Assembly (NCBI GenBank): GCA_018398585.1
Contig: JAGTTD010000016.1
Coordinates: 27,761,212 to 27,825,211 of the forward strand
Direction of reading: 5' to 3'
Source: Simmondsia chinensis
Taxonomy: Eukaryota > Streptophyta > Magnoliopsida > Caryophyllales > Simmondsiaceae
DNA length: 64,000 bases
Shown here: piece after piece, positions 13,201-22,440 of the stretch
How positions within the stretch are numbered: the stretch's first letter is position 1
How the letters are laid out: each line of letters starts with the position of its first letter
The notes under the pieces: model-generated
What the model saw: only the letters and a program-made list of their open reading frames with translations
Databases searched by the model: none
Told to the model about the DNA's origin: nothing
Made by a program: the position numbers and the translations under genes

Positions 13201-16200
13201 GTATTAAAGCCTTGTTGACCAAGAAATCTCGAGTTTGAATTCTAACAACCAGCGCTTTTAATATAAAATTTCTTTGTCATGAAGTGTAGCATTTGTGTGA
13301 GGGGCAGGGCCTTAACCTAACAATAAAGCTCATGTTAAATAGAAAAGAATAAGTTAGATGCCCGAATTATTAAGTCAGAAAACAGTATCCTTATATAAAG
13401 TTTTTCTTCACAAAATATTTTCAATCAAAATATTTTTATCCTTGAAAATTTGCCTTTCCAACTAAAGAAAATAGTTTCATTCTACAAATTTGCAATAGGT
13501 TCTTGCTTGACCAAGTTGAGGTTGAAAGACACATATAATGTGAGATTACCATAGAAACATTTTTCCCTTTCATGACAGAAAATATTTCACCCTTTTGCGA
13601 GGAAGTCAATGTCCTCTTGATAGAGGCAATATTTTCCATATTTGTAACTATTGCTTTAAAGTTATGAACAGAAATAATAGAACTGCAAAGGAAAAGGTTT
13701 TTCTTTAAAACAAAGCCTACAAAGGTTAAAAAAACAGATTTCATGCCTGACAAGTATAATTTTTATCTGAAAAATCTATAAGCTGATGTTCTTGATCCCT
13801 CTTATCTTTTTTCTTTATTGCCTTTTTTTTTTTCTCCTTCTCCATATTGTTAAATAAAACCTTATATTTATTAACAGATGATGCTGGATGAGTTAGAAAC
13901 TGGAGGGAAAGTGTATCTTGTCTATCCGGTCATCGAGCAATCTGAGCAGTTGCCTCAGCTTCGTGCTGCTTCTTCCGATTTTGAGACTATATGTATGAAA
14001 TTTCCGGGTTACACATGCGGTTTATTACACGGGAAAATGAAGAGTGACGAGAAAGACGAAGCGTTAAAACGGTTTAGACATGGACAAACACAAATACTTC
14101 TATCGACTCAAGTTATTGAGATCGGTGTAGACGTACCGGATGCTTCGATGATGGTTGTAATGAACTCCGAAAGATTTGGGATTGCTCAACTACATCAACT
14201 TAGGGGTCGGGTGGGACGTGGGGCTCGGAAGTCCAAATGCATATTACTTGCCTCAAATACAGGTAAGGTTGTAAATGAGCTAAGTGGAGTTGAGTAGCCT
14301 AATGTTGGGAATCGAGCTCGATAAGCCTTATTGAGCTTCTTTGTTTGGAGCTTGGTTGATAAAATATTATTGTGTTTGATGTTTGGCTTGACATGACTTG
14401 GCTCGTTAGCTTAATTGAGGTGATTGAAGCTTTTTATCAAGTTGAGTTAAGTTATTTGAGATACTCTTAAACTATTATTGAACCATTTTCGAGCTAATAC
14501 CAGTTTTTAACGAGTTCTTATCGACCCTTTATCAAATTGTTTGTAAATGATATCTATTCTAGTAGAGCTTTTCGAGTTACTATCGAGCAATTGTTGAACC
14601 ATTTTCGAGCTAATTGCGACTTTTAACAAGCCATTAACATAAAAAACCTCAACACAAATGTTAATGATTCGAGGCCCTGTTTGTTTGAACTTAGACAATT
14701 AAGCTTATCGAGTCAATCGAGCTCATTATCAAGTGAAATGAAGCTACTACAGCACGAGCTATGCAAATTACTGTTAAGCCCTTTTGAAGCCACTTTCAAG
14801 CCAATAGAGACTGTTAATGATGCCTTATGAAGCCCTTAATGAGCCCTTGATGAGCTTTTACCGAGCCCTTATTAAACTAGTCTTGAGTGTTAATGAGCCA
14901 AGCATCCCTTTGTTCAAACTCGACTCCTTAGACTTATCGAGCTTGCTCGAATTCAGCTTGATAAGGTATCGAGCCCCCAAAATGAACACAAACAAGCCGT
15001 AGTCGGATTTCAAACACAAGTAGTTCACCGAACATTTGGTTTATTTACGCCCCTAAACACAGGTAGCGTAAACCGATTGAAGGTGTTGGAGCTTTCGTCA
15101 GACGGGTTTCATCTCGCAAAAGTCGACCTTCTTCTACGAGGACCTGGGGATTTGCTGGGGAAGAAACAGTCAGGACATCTTCCAGAGTTCCCTGTTGCTA
15201 GATTAGAGATTGATGGAAATATTTTACAAGATGCTCATACTGCTGCACTGGTACGTTAGTTTTCTCTTTTGAAATCTATTCTTTCCATTCCAAATTAAAT
15301 GTTTTCGTTCAGGGTTTTTTGTTAAGGAAAGCCAAGCTCAGGCTCTGGAGAAAGGAAACGAAACCAAGGTTCGGGGTTGCTTTTTGGTGTATGTAGTGTA
15401 AGGTGCCAAGGATTGCCCTTCCTTTAGTCGGGAGCTTAATATTTATAGGGAAAGAAAATTGGGACGAGGTATTTTTAGTGTTTATCTTACATGTGTATAT
15501 GGTACCCCCTGCACTCTATAGGGGTAAGGCTGCGTACACCTTACCCTCTCCAGACCTTGCATTGGCGGGAGCTTTTTTGAGGCATTGGGTGGTTGTTGTT
15601 GTAGTAGTACCTGGTATGAACAGTGGGCAGATAATTATGATCCGAGCCTCGAGCCTGTTGAATACACCCCGGACCCGGCATACTCAACTTTGGTTGTACT
15701 CATGTTTTTTCAACGATTCACTCGTGCATAACCATTGTGTTAGATAATTTTGGTATCCTCTTATTTAGATTCATTATTATCATGGTGTATGGAGAGTTTA
15801 TCTTCAGTGCTGCTACTCGTGCTAATTTATCTTCATGATGAATCTAATTATTTTAAAAGCTTAAAATGATGGTTGAAGACTTAAGAATTGATTTTTTTTT
15901 ATACTGTAACACGCCCTCTTTCGCAGATGCACAGTGGTTTTGAAGCATGATAATACAATCCCTCCTTATACCTTGTGCTAAAAATATATTAATATAGAAA
16001 GTGAGGGCTAGTGGGATTCGGACCTAAGACCTCTCGGTCAATAAGGTTTAGATACCATGTTAAAGGACCAACTGTATCAAAAAGATTTAAGCTAACGGGT
16101 GAAGGCCCATGAATGATTTTATGCTCTGACAAAATATGCTCATTTCAAATTGCAGAGAATACTAGGTATGTCTCATGATCTAGATCAATTCCCAAAGCTG

Positions 16201-16248
16201 AAAGCGGAGCTTAGCATGCGTCAGCCACTCTCTCTCCTTGGTGACTGA
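2172..16248 (+). CDS. RECG: RecG-type ATP-dependent DNA helicase, organellar (5' partial, 12 exons)
   Basis: C-terminal 615 residues of the plant homologue of bacterial RecG, a branch-migrating superfamily 2 helicase. Plant RECG is known to act in mitochondria and plastids to suppress recombination between short repeats. Exons read here: 2172-2335, 3481-3562, 5870-5959, 6525-6758, 8412-8483, 9174-9326, 9760-9903, 10720-10878, 11265-11348, 13878-14262, 15063-15250, 16156-16248; phases join without a break. In window-residue numbering, Walker A GDVGCGKT is at 191-198, DEQH at 297-300, SAT at 346-348, motif [11 protein letters not shown] at 501-509 and the TRG-like segment [12 protein letters not shown] at 549-560. 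The stop is TGA at 16246-16248. The N-terminal wedge region and transit peptide are absent, so they must lie before the window. Intron 6 (9327-9759) has a GC donor. Introns carry MITEs, SINE tails and miniature LTR elements. Exon edges are by eye against the remembered family; identity is near certain. Confidence 0.93.
2516..2539. repeat. Poly(G) run of 24
   Basis: Uninterrupted G run directly after a poly(T) run, inside a RECG intron. Confidence 0.9.
2768..2932 (-). mobile_element. RTE/SINE 3' tail copy with expanded G tract
   Basis: Minus-oriented copy of the shared SINE/LINE tail: (TGG)n tail at 2768-2783, then the complement of the GGGAGCCCTTGAGGCACTG block, the tract, and CTTACCCTTCAGGGTG. 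There is no 5S head. The short internal C/G tract of the family has grown to 33 G at 2828-2860. It lies in the first RECG intron of the window. Confidence 0.75.
3563..5869. other. RECG intron 2: no clear element
   Basis: 2.3 kb intron. The stretch 5020-5225 resembles a plant L1-LINE 3' end (TTTTGAGGACATCTCGTCC then TTTCAATAAA), but no LINE protein can be read, so this is only a suggestion. No other feature recognised. Confidence 0.4.
6930..6990. repeat. (AT)n microsatellite
   Basis: Interrupted TA repeats within RECG intron 4. Confidence 0.85.
7537..7976. mobile_element. Mutator-type MITE with intact 9-bp target duplication
   Basis: 440 bp element whose ends are about 90-bp inverted repeats starting GAGCCATTGCCCAAAAT and ending ATTTTGGGCATTGGCTC. 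It is flanked by a perfect 9-bp direct repeat TGCGATATC at 7528-7536 and 7977-7985. A 9-bp duplication with long TIRs is characteristic of Mutator-like elements. No transposase is encoded. It lies in RECG intron 4. Confidence 0.9.
8020..8215. repeat. Fragment of a GCTTTT-type MITE
   Basis: AGTGCTTTTGAATAGAAGCAG and following bases resemble similar stretches at 37075-37300, 45930-46140 and 47220-47400. Element ends were not found. Confidence 0.35.
9470..9720 (+). mobile_element. Miniature LTR element (SMART-like), decayed
   Basis: Contains the tRNA-Met type primer site TGGTATCAGAGTC at about 9556, a tRNA-like GAGTTTGAATCC, and at 9653-9712 a recognisable 3' LTR (GTTAAGAGTATAAAC...CACCCATATGCTTAAGCTTT). 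The 5' LTR is not clear. It lies in RECG intron 6. Confidence 0.6.
10237..10273. repeat. Poly(C) run of 37
   Basis: Pure C run inside RECG intron 7, after a poly(A) run at 10138-10155. The apparent proline-rich frame across it is an artefact of the run. Confidence 0.9.
10920..11195. repeat. GAGCTCG-type dispersed repeat, copy 1
   Basis: Repeated words such as GAGCCAAGCCGAGC, GGCTCGATTGAACTCGA and TTTAAGCTCGATC. The same lexicon occurs at 14272-15057, 19150-20290, 54595-55015 and 62685-63010. It fills most of RECG intron 8. Confidence 0.6.
11349..12934. other. RECG intron 9, 5' part
   Basis: No element with clear ends. At 12535-12660 a fragment TATCAGAGCTTTG...GAGTTCGAATTCC matches the primer-site region of the miniature LTR family. 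Confidence 0.4.
12941..13070 (+). mobile_element. tRNA-derived sequence (SINE head or tRNA fragment)
   Basis: A-box-like TGGTGCAGTGGTTAAGC at about 12951 and B-box-like GGGTTCGAAATTC at about 13002, spaced as in a tRNA-derived pol III promoter. No cloverleaf acceptor stem pairing was confirmed. A further primer-site-like fragment of the miniature LTR family follows at 13195-13320. Confidence 0.5.
14272..15057. repeat. GAGCTCG-type repeat, copy 2 (foldback-like)
   Basis: Fills RECG intron 10. It begins GTAAATGAGCTAAG and ends with TTTATTTACGCCCCT; inner words such as TCGAGCTCGATAAGCC and CTTGATAAGGTATCGAGC occur in opposite orientations, suggesting a foldback DNA element. Confidence 0.6.
15505..15613 (+). 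mobile_element. RTE/SINE 3' tail copy
   Basis: GGGGTAAGGCTGCGTACACC, then CAGACCTTGCATTGGCGGGAG, then GAGGCATTGGGT and a (TTG)n-like tail. There is no 5S head. It lies in RECG intron 11. Confidence 0.75.
15840..16131 (-). mobile_element. Miniature LTR element (SMART-like), both LTRs visible
   Basis: About 292 bp on the - strand. The 5' LTR is near 16059-16131 and the 3' LTR near 15840-15911, both about 72 bp and diverged. On the - strand the first LTR is followed by TGGTATCTAAACC (primer site) and a tRNA-like GGTCCGAATCCC. It ends 25 bp before the last RECG exon. Confidence 0.65.
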
Positions 16249-16802
16249 GGTGCGCGTTTCTTCTTGTTTACCGTTGTCGACTAGCATCGGTGACATCTTG
16301 TTTCGCTATTTGAGCCCATATCTGACCCGGTTCTCTGTGGGTTATTTTGTCACTAAGTTTTATGTGCAGGCTATAGATACGCATAGGACTAAAACTTTCG
16401 GCCTTCGCATTGCACTCTTCTTTTGGAGATAGTGAAAGATCGTTGCTGCTCCACGGATATAGGTACACTTGGTTGAACTTTGTAAATCTGTGTGCTAAGT
16501 AATTTTTGCTTAAGGTGAAGCACTTGGTGTATTCAAAGGTAAAACAAAGTTCTCTGTTTCAGAATATAAACTTATTACTGGGTCTTTGCTTAACAATTAA
16601 AGGACCTGTTTGATATTATTTTTAGTATGAATTTTTGGTGTTTTAGAAACTAAAAACTCCTAGTTCAAAAAAAAAAAAGAATCTTAGAATCATTTTTGAG
16701 AAGCAAATTTTTCGTATTATTGGTATGTTATTTTTAATTTTCTCCTGATTTGAGTAAATTCTTACAAAAATTCAAATTACAATGCATAGTTCCTTAAATT
16801 AT

Positions 16803-17655
16803 CAACAACAAGAACCCAGTGCTTGAGAGGCTCCCACTGAGGCAGGGTCGGGGGGCAAGTGGATGAAATGTATGCAGCTTATCCCTACAGGATGCTACCT
16901 TAAAGGGAGGCTGGTTCGAGGAGACTTCAACCCTAGAAAGAAAAAGGGATCAACAGTTATAAAGTTGTGTTAAGTTAAAGTCAAATCAAGTCGTTTCAAA
17001 TAAAGCAATACCAAACATGTAAATAACTATAAAACGACCGCAATAGCAATAAAGCACATGGAAGCCTAGATACACAATGGCCTAGCAACAATATGCTATC
17101 CTCCTTTAATGTCTATGTTGGTTACATGTATTTTTGACCGCCATTGAGCTTTATTTAAGGCCATCTCCTCATTAGACTTTAGGTGGGTAAGATTATGTCT
17201 GATCGTTTTCTTCCAACTTTTCTTTAGTTTGCCTCTGCCTCTCTTCTATTGTGTAATATTACTTGCTCACGCTTCCTAACAGGGGGCAGCCATCAGCCTT
17301 TTTCTAACATGTCCAAACCAATGCAGGTGTTGCTCCCTCAACTTGTACTCAATTGGAGCCACACTTGATTTACTGATAACTTTATTTCTGATCCGGTCTT
17401 TCCTAGTATGTCCACACATCCACCAGAACATCTTCATCTCCGCCATGTTCAGCTTCTATTTGTAGTACTATTTAACCAGCCAACATTCATATGATATAAC
17501 CGGCTTTACTAACGTCTTATAGTATTTTTCCTTCTTTTTGAGAGGGAACTTTCTATCTTAAAGTATCGCTGAAACCATATTCCACTTTTACCTTCTTACT
17601 TTGATCCGGTTGTTGATATCCTCGTCTTATTGTACCATTAATCCCAAATATACGA
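16803..17655 (-). mobile_element. RTE-type LINE fragment, 5'-truncated
   Basis: On the - strand a broken reverse-transcriptase C-terminus can be read, including WMCGHTRKDRIRN, SVAPIEYKLRE and HWFGHVRKR, then a short 3' UTR. At 16803-16936 comes the tail shared with the 5S-headed SINEs, ending in (TTG)n. Stops and frameshifts show it is dead. Confidence 0.75.
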
Positions 17656-17892
17656 AAAGAATAATTTTATTATAAAGTTTCAACATAAAAGGTAAAAAGA
17701 TAAGATGATTGGACCCCACATGTTAACCAACTGAAAATGTGAAAGGAGGGGACAGGGTGGGCCCAACATGTTCCCTGCTTAATCATCAAATGGGGTCCAC
17801 CTTTCCCCGACATGTCTCTCTGTCTTTATATTTTTCTTTCATCACTCTTTTCTAGGTTATGCACTTAATTGTATATATAATATAAAGGGTAA

Positions 17893-18255
17893 ATTATGTA
17901 TTATAGTTTTTTTTACTAAAAATTATCTAATTTTAGGTACAATTTAATTTTTTTAAGTTACACCTAAACTTTCTAAAATTTTTCAATGTCACACTTTGAT
18001 GTATCCGTTAATATTCTTAATTTTTGTTGATGTGGCATTTTAAAAAATATAAATTTATCTTTTAAATATTTATAATTTTTTTAGATATTTAAAATATTTA
18101 AAATGTAAATTTGTATTTTTAAATTTTTTTTAAAGCTATGTTAATAAAAACTAACGGATGTTAATGGTGTTAATATTAAAGTGTGACATTGAAAAATATC
18201 GGTGGTTTCTTGAAACTGGACCTACAACTTAGATAGTTTTTAGTAAAAAAATCAT
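17893..18255. mobile_element. Long-TIR foldback MITE, family M2
   Basis: Left arm TACTAAAAATTATCTAATTT...TTTTTCAATGTCACACTTT pairs with its inverse on the right (18060-18255): AAAGTGTGACATTGAAAAA...TAGATAGTTTTTAGTA. Arms are about 145 bp. The same arms recur at about 27300-27420 and 28740-28890. It abuts the M1 MITE copy 2. Confidence 0.7.
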
Positions 18256-18612
18256 GTATATGAATATTCTAGGATTTAATGTATTAATGTTTAGTAGTTC
18301 ATAAAATTTTAAAAATAATGTTTTATTTCTAATGTTATATGTATTTAATAAAATAGTTCAAATAATAATATATAAGGGTGTAACAGTAGTCTTTCATCCG
18401 ACCCTTTTTTATTCTAAGTGTTACGACATTATGGTTAACGTATTGGATGAGGATAATATCAAAGGGATGGTATATTTATCGGCAAAAAATGACAAGTTTT
18501 ATACCTTTTTACATTGTCATTTAGGCTATTTTACTAAATACGCATAACATTTGGACTAAAATCATATTCCGCAAAGTTTATGGACTAACAAAATCAAACT
18601 ATTCATATGTAA
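18256..18612. mobile_element. Long-TIR MITE, family M1 copy 2
   Basis: Same structure as 1728-2098: inner arms GTATTTAATAAAATAG / CTATTTTACTAAATAC around 18340-18541, and outer arms with TTTGGACTAAAA and its inverse. Confidence 0.65.
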
Positions 18613-18769
18613 TTTACCGAAATATTAATTATTTGCCCTCAATTCATATGTTTCGCATGTCATCGATAAAACTAAAAGTTGAAGGGATTAAATTGATTTT
18701 AGAATTTAATAATTTAGAGGTGTCTTTAATAAAAATTAGAAATTATGGGAGTTACATTGATTTCGAACA

Positions 18770-19025
18770 ATACCTAAGAGGGTACCAACACACAAGCACC
18801 GGATCCCCTTAGAACTTCGAAGTTAAGCGTACTTGGGCAAGAGTAGTGCCAAGATGGATGACCTTCTGGGAAGTCCTCGTGTTGCACCCCTCAAGATGGG
18901 GGTTTTCGGAAACATCTTTTCAGGGGAGCATCCTGAAGGGGGAAAGTTGCGTATATCCACCCTCCCAGAACCTACTTAGGCGGGAGCCATTGGGGCATTG
19001 GGAATGTTGCTTTTTTTTTTTTTTA
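18770..19025 (+). mobile_element. 5S rRNA-headed SINE, subfamily A, full length
   Basis: 256 bp. The head GGTACCAACACACAAGCACC then GGATCCCCTTAGAACTTCG and AGTTAAGCGTACTTGGGC matches plant 5S rRNA through GTGTTGCACCCC. The tail is GGGGGTTTTCGGAAAC...GGCGGGAGCC...GGGGCATTGGG plus poly(T). Flanks are a 16-bp duplication, ACATTGATTTCGAACA (18754-18769) versus ACATTGATTTTGAACA (19026-19041), one mismatch. Confidence 0.9.
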
Positions 19026-19149
19026 ACATTGATTTTGAACAGTAGTTCAGAGCGTCTTTGATGAAACTAAAACTTCTGGGATAACTTTAATTTTGACTAA
19101 TAATTTACTGGTCTCAATGAAATTAAAACCGCTACTTTTGGGTTTTAAG

Positions 19150-20290
19150 TGGTCAATTATGGGCTCAGTGACAGCCAGCTCATCATAAACTCGAAAACCT
19201 CAATTCATTATGAGCTCGAGTAGAGCCAAGTGGCTTGTTTAACTTATCGAGTTGAGCCTGCTGTCACGGGATGACACTTTCACCAGTGTCACGGCCTCCC
19301 AATGCCCTTAACTTCACCCCTAAGGTCCCTCGTTAAGACCCGTGATGCCACTTAGCTTCACTCCGAAAGTACCTCGCTAAGTCAGGCTAACCCCGAAAAT
19401 GTGAGAGTGTTAAGTTACGCAGCGGAATAATATAATTTGGGAAGGAAAAGAAATAGAACCACACATACACATAGAGAGAGAGAGTCACGGTTTTAGAGAG
19501 AGAGAGAGAAGATGGAAGAGTTTTTGTGAAATGGGGAATTGCTTCTACCCTTGGTAATTACACTTGTATTTATATACAAATTTACATGGGACAATAAAGC
19601 AAAAGCATTGTACTCTTGTCTCTCTTGTCCTTGCCTAGCCAACCACCCTATTGTCCTTTTTGTCCTAGGCTTACCTTTTTTGTCTCTACTTTTCCTACAC
19701 TTCTTTTACAAGTGTTGGGTTTTGGAGGGAAAACTCCTTGCCCTTCTTTTCTTTGTCTTGGCCGTCCCTATTGCTCCCCTAAGTGCACATCCTACACTTT
19801 TATTTTATTTTTACCCGATACGATATTTACACGTATTTTACATAACGTCCTATGGACCCGCCCCTTTACGGATTTGTGTCGAGCACTTCACCAAAGGTTC
19901 GCGTCCTTACAAAATTGGACTACGTACATAAATATATCCGTAAGAATATTCTAGAAGCGCCTAGAGCGAACCGTGGCCTTCTGGAATATTCCCACCGTAC
20001 ACCGATACATAATAATAATTATACAAAATTATTACGGAATTAAGCGATCCGTGACACTGCGCTTAGTGAAGCTTGAGCTCATACGCTCGCAAGCCTAAGC
20101 GAGCATAAGTTAATATAATTTATTAGTTTAGAAATGTCCATTGAACTAACTTTGAGCCAAAATGAGTCGAGCATGAGCCTAATCTAGTCCAGATCGAACT
20201 TAAATGAGCGTAAAAATTACAAATATAGTTCATAGCTCACCGAGCAGTAGTTGAGCTCAACCGAGCAAAGTCAAACCCCAGCAAATAAGG
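19150..20290. repeat. GAGCTCG-type repeat, copy 3, split by a solo LTR
   Basis: Words AGCTCGAGTAGAGCC and TTATCGAGTTGAGCC before 19261 continue as GAAGCTTGAGCTCATACGC after 20060. The LTR at 19262-20056 interrupts it. Confidence 0.6.
19262..20056. mobile_element. Putative solo LTR, 795 bp
   Basis: Starts TGTCACGGGATGACA and ends GATCCGTGACA, so TG...CA with a longer imperfect terminal inversion. It is flanked by CTGC on both sides (19258-19261 and 20057-20060). No coding region or second LTR is present. TGTCACG starts are frequent in plant Ty3/Gypsy LTRs, but family assignment is a guess. Open frames inside it are not genes. Confidence 0.65.
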
Positions 20291-20494
20291 TGAAGGGAAT
20301 TTGCATACGAGCTTTGACTGACAAAATCCCCATGACACCTTGTGTCCCGTGAAATAGAATTGCGTGCTTCCCCCCCGCCCCCCCGGGCCCCTTTTTAAAT
20401 AACTAGACATTAAAATATAAAATCATTCATGTATTTGTATTAGTTAATTTAAGTTTTTAAAATAGTTGTTTTCTTTATATGGTATTAGAATATT

Positions 20495-20590
20495 ATTGAT
20501 TGAGAGGTCACGAGTTCAATCCCGACATCCTTGCTCTCAATATGAATGTAATTTTAACACCGAGGTTTGAGCTGATATGTGCGTTTATCC
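20495..20590 (+). repeat. Miniature LTR element fragment
   Basis: TGGTATTAGAATATTATTG followed by GGTCACGAGTTCAATCCC matches the primer-site and tRNA-like segment of the 292-bp family. LTRs are not seen. Confidence 0.45.
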
Positions 20591-20650
20591 ACGTATATGT
20601 GTGTTTATCCACACTCCGATGGACATTCTTATAAGAAGACATGTTAGAGT

Positions 20651-21180
20651 ACAACAACAACACACCCAGTGCCTTAAGAGCTCCTGCATAAATAGGGTCT
20701 GGGAGGGGTGTGATGTACGTAGCCTTACCCCTTCAGGGTAATATCCTAATGAGAAGCTGTTTCCGAAGGCCCCCAATCTGAGAACTCGAAAAGCACGACA
20801 AGCATGAAAATCATGGAAGCATAAAAGCATACAGGCATCAAGTAGTAATAGTAAGCACAGTCCCACATAACAACATAGCCACATAACATGCATAAAGATA
20901 TTATATAGTAACCAGTATGCATTAGAACAACAAGACGACAAACAATAAGAGCACGAAGCAGCCAACATACGGCAACAATGTGTAAGAATCAAATAGGCAT
21001 GCAACAAGCCTCGGGTCCTTTGTACTAGCTTAGAGGTGCTTCTCAATCCTACACCATTATATCCGTTGCACCTATACTAATCCTTCATTGAGCTTTATCC
21101 ACGGCCATCTCCTCATTTAGGTTGAGATGGGTGAGGTCTTGTCGAATTACCTCCATCCAACTCAAGAAGACGTGTTCAGA
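20651..21180 (-). mobile_element. RTE-type LINE 3' fragment
   Basis: On the - strand: the end of the RT reading frame (DLTHLNLNEEMA-like, 21080-21160), a 3' UTR rich in CATGCTT words, then the shared tail at 20651-20785 with (TTG)n. It is 5'-truncated. Confidence 0.7.
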
Positions 21181-22123
21181 GTATACGTCATTATTGGTCC
21201 TATACTCGTTAGCTTGAACTTTTTGAGTAATTGATTTCTTAACTTTAGGTTGAACTCTAAAAGATGTTATATATACAGGGATTGAAGGTTAACAGAATCA
21301 GATAAAAATAAGATTATAAATATTAAAAGACGAGGATAGGCCGATATGGAACGAGTATCTCACAGACCAGTAAGTCGAGTACATTTAGCTGGATGAAGGT
21401 TGATATTGTAACTAGATTACATTGAATTATGTGTCCAGTCACTCTTATTAGAGGATAGTTCTTTCTAACTAAATCTATATTTATTCTCACTATCCCATCC
21501 ATATTTTTGTCTGTATTATCTTGATCTTTAGACATAAATGCTATATTATCCAAATTAAGGATATTTCCGTAATTTTACATACCATGTAACTCTATATATT
21601 CATCATTCATTTTAACAAAACTTATATTTTTACAAGTCTCTCTTCGTCTTTTGTTTTGCCGTTGTGTATATCCACAGGGTTGCTAATGTGACTGAGCCTT
21701 GAGCGGGTAGTGTTTTCCAAGTTGGGACCGTGTGCTCCTTTCTTTACTCAAGCCCGACCTCTGGCCTTAAGACTCTTTCTTACAATCTTCACCCATCTTT
21801 ACAAGCTTTAGCCTTGAATCACGATACAATGTTGACCCGTGTTCCATGACGCATGACATCAATTCAATGAAGGGTAATTCGTAGCTACACTAGTAAGATT
21901 CTCAAAAGCAGATCGAATGTTTTTCTTATCGAATTAAATTTGAATTCAACCTTCAAAGAGGGGACAAAAAAAAAGACAACACAGTACACATAATCCGACC
22001 AAATGGTGGTGTCTAGAAATGATTAGTTGTAATAAATTAAATTTATACTTTTATGAATAGGCAAGAAAGGAAGAAAGGATCATTACAAAAGGTATAAAGC
22101 GTCAGTTTGATACAAAAAAAAGA
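21181..22123. other. Unannotated stretch
   Basis: Intergenic sequence; no coding or element signature that I can support. Confidence 0.4.
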
Positions 22124-22141
22124 CCCATATATATCAAAACT

Positions 22142-22376
22142 TGGAACATATTCAGTGCCTCAAGGACTCCCGCCTACGCAGGGTCTGGTGGGCAGATGTA
22201 TGCAGCTTTCCCCCTTCAGGGTGTCAACATGAAGATAGGTTGTTTCCTAGTGCCTCCAACCTGAGGGTAAGGACTTCCCAGGAGGTCACCCATCCTGGTA
22301 CTACTCTCGCCCATGCACACTTAACTTCGGAGTTCTAATGGGATCCGATAACAGCGTGTTGGTGCCTTCTTTGGTG
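22142..22376 (-). mobile_element. 5S rRNA-headed SINE, subfamily B, full length
   Basis: 235 bp on the - strand. The head begins CACCAAAGAAGGCACC and runs through GGATCCCATTAGAACTCCG and GGATGGGTGACCTCCTGGG. The 5S 3' end is shortened to AAGTCCTTACCCTCAGG. The tail then reads GGTTGGAGGCACTAGG...GCAGGGTCTGG in complement. Flanking 18-bp duplication CCCATATATATYAAAACT at 22124-22141 and 22377-22394. Confidence 0.92.
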
Positions 22377-22440
22377 CCCATATATATTAAAACTAAAACC
22401 CATAATTCGTGTATTTTAAGGAACCAGACTCTGACATTAT

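Noticed and set aside
18790..18905. Functional 5S rRNA gene
   Set aside because: The 5S text is mutated, single, fused to a LINE-like tail and bounded with it by target duplications; no 5S tandem array or terminator follows it.
19539..19954. 130-aa and 112-aa open frames
   Set aside because: They lie wholly within the solo LTR; composition reflects a CT-rich LTR, not a protein.
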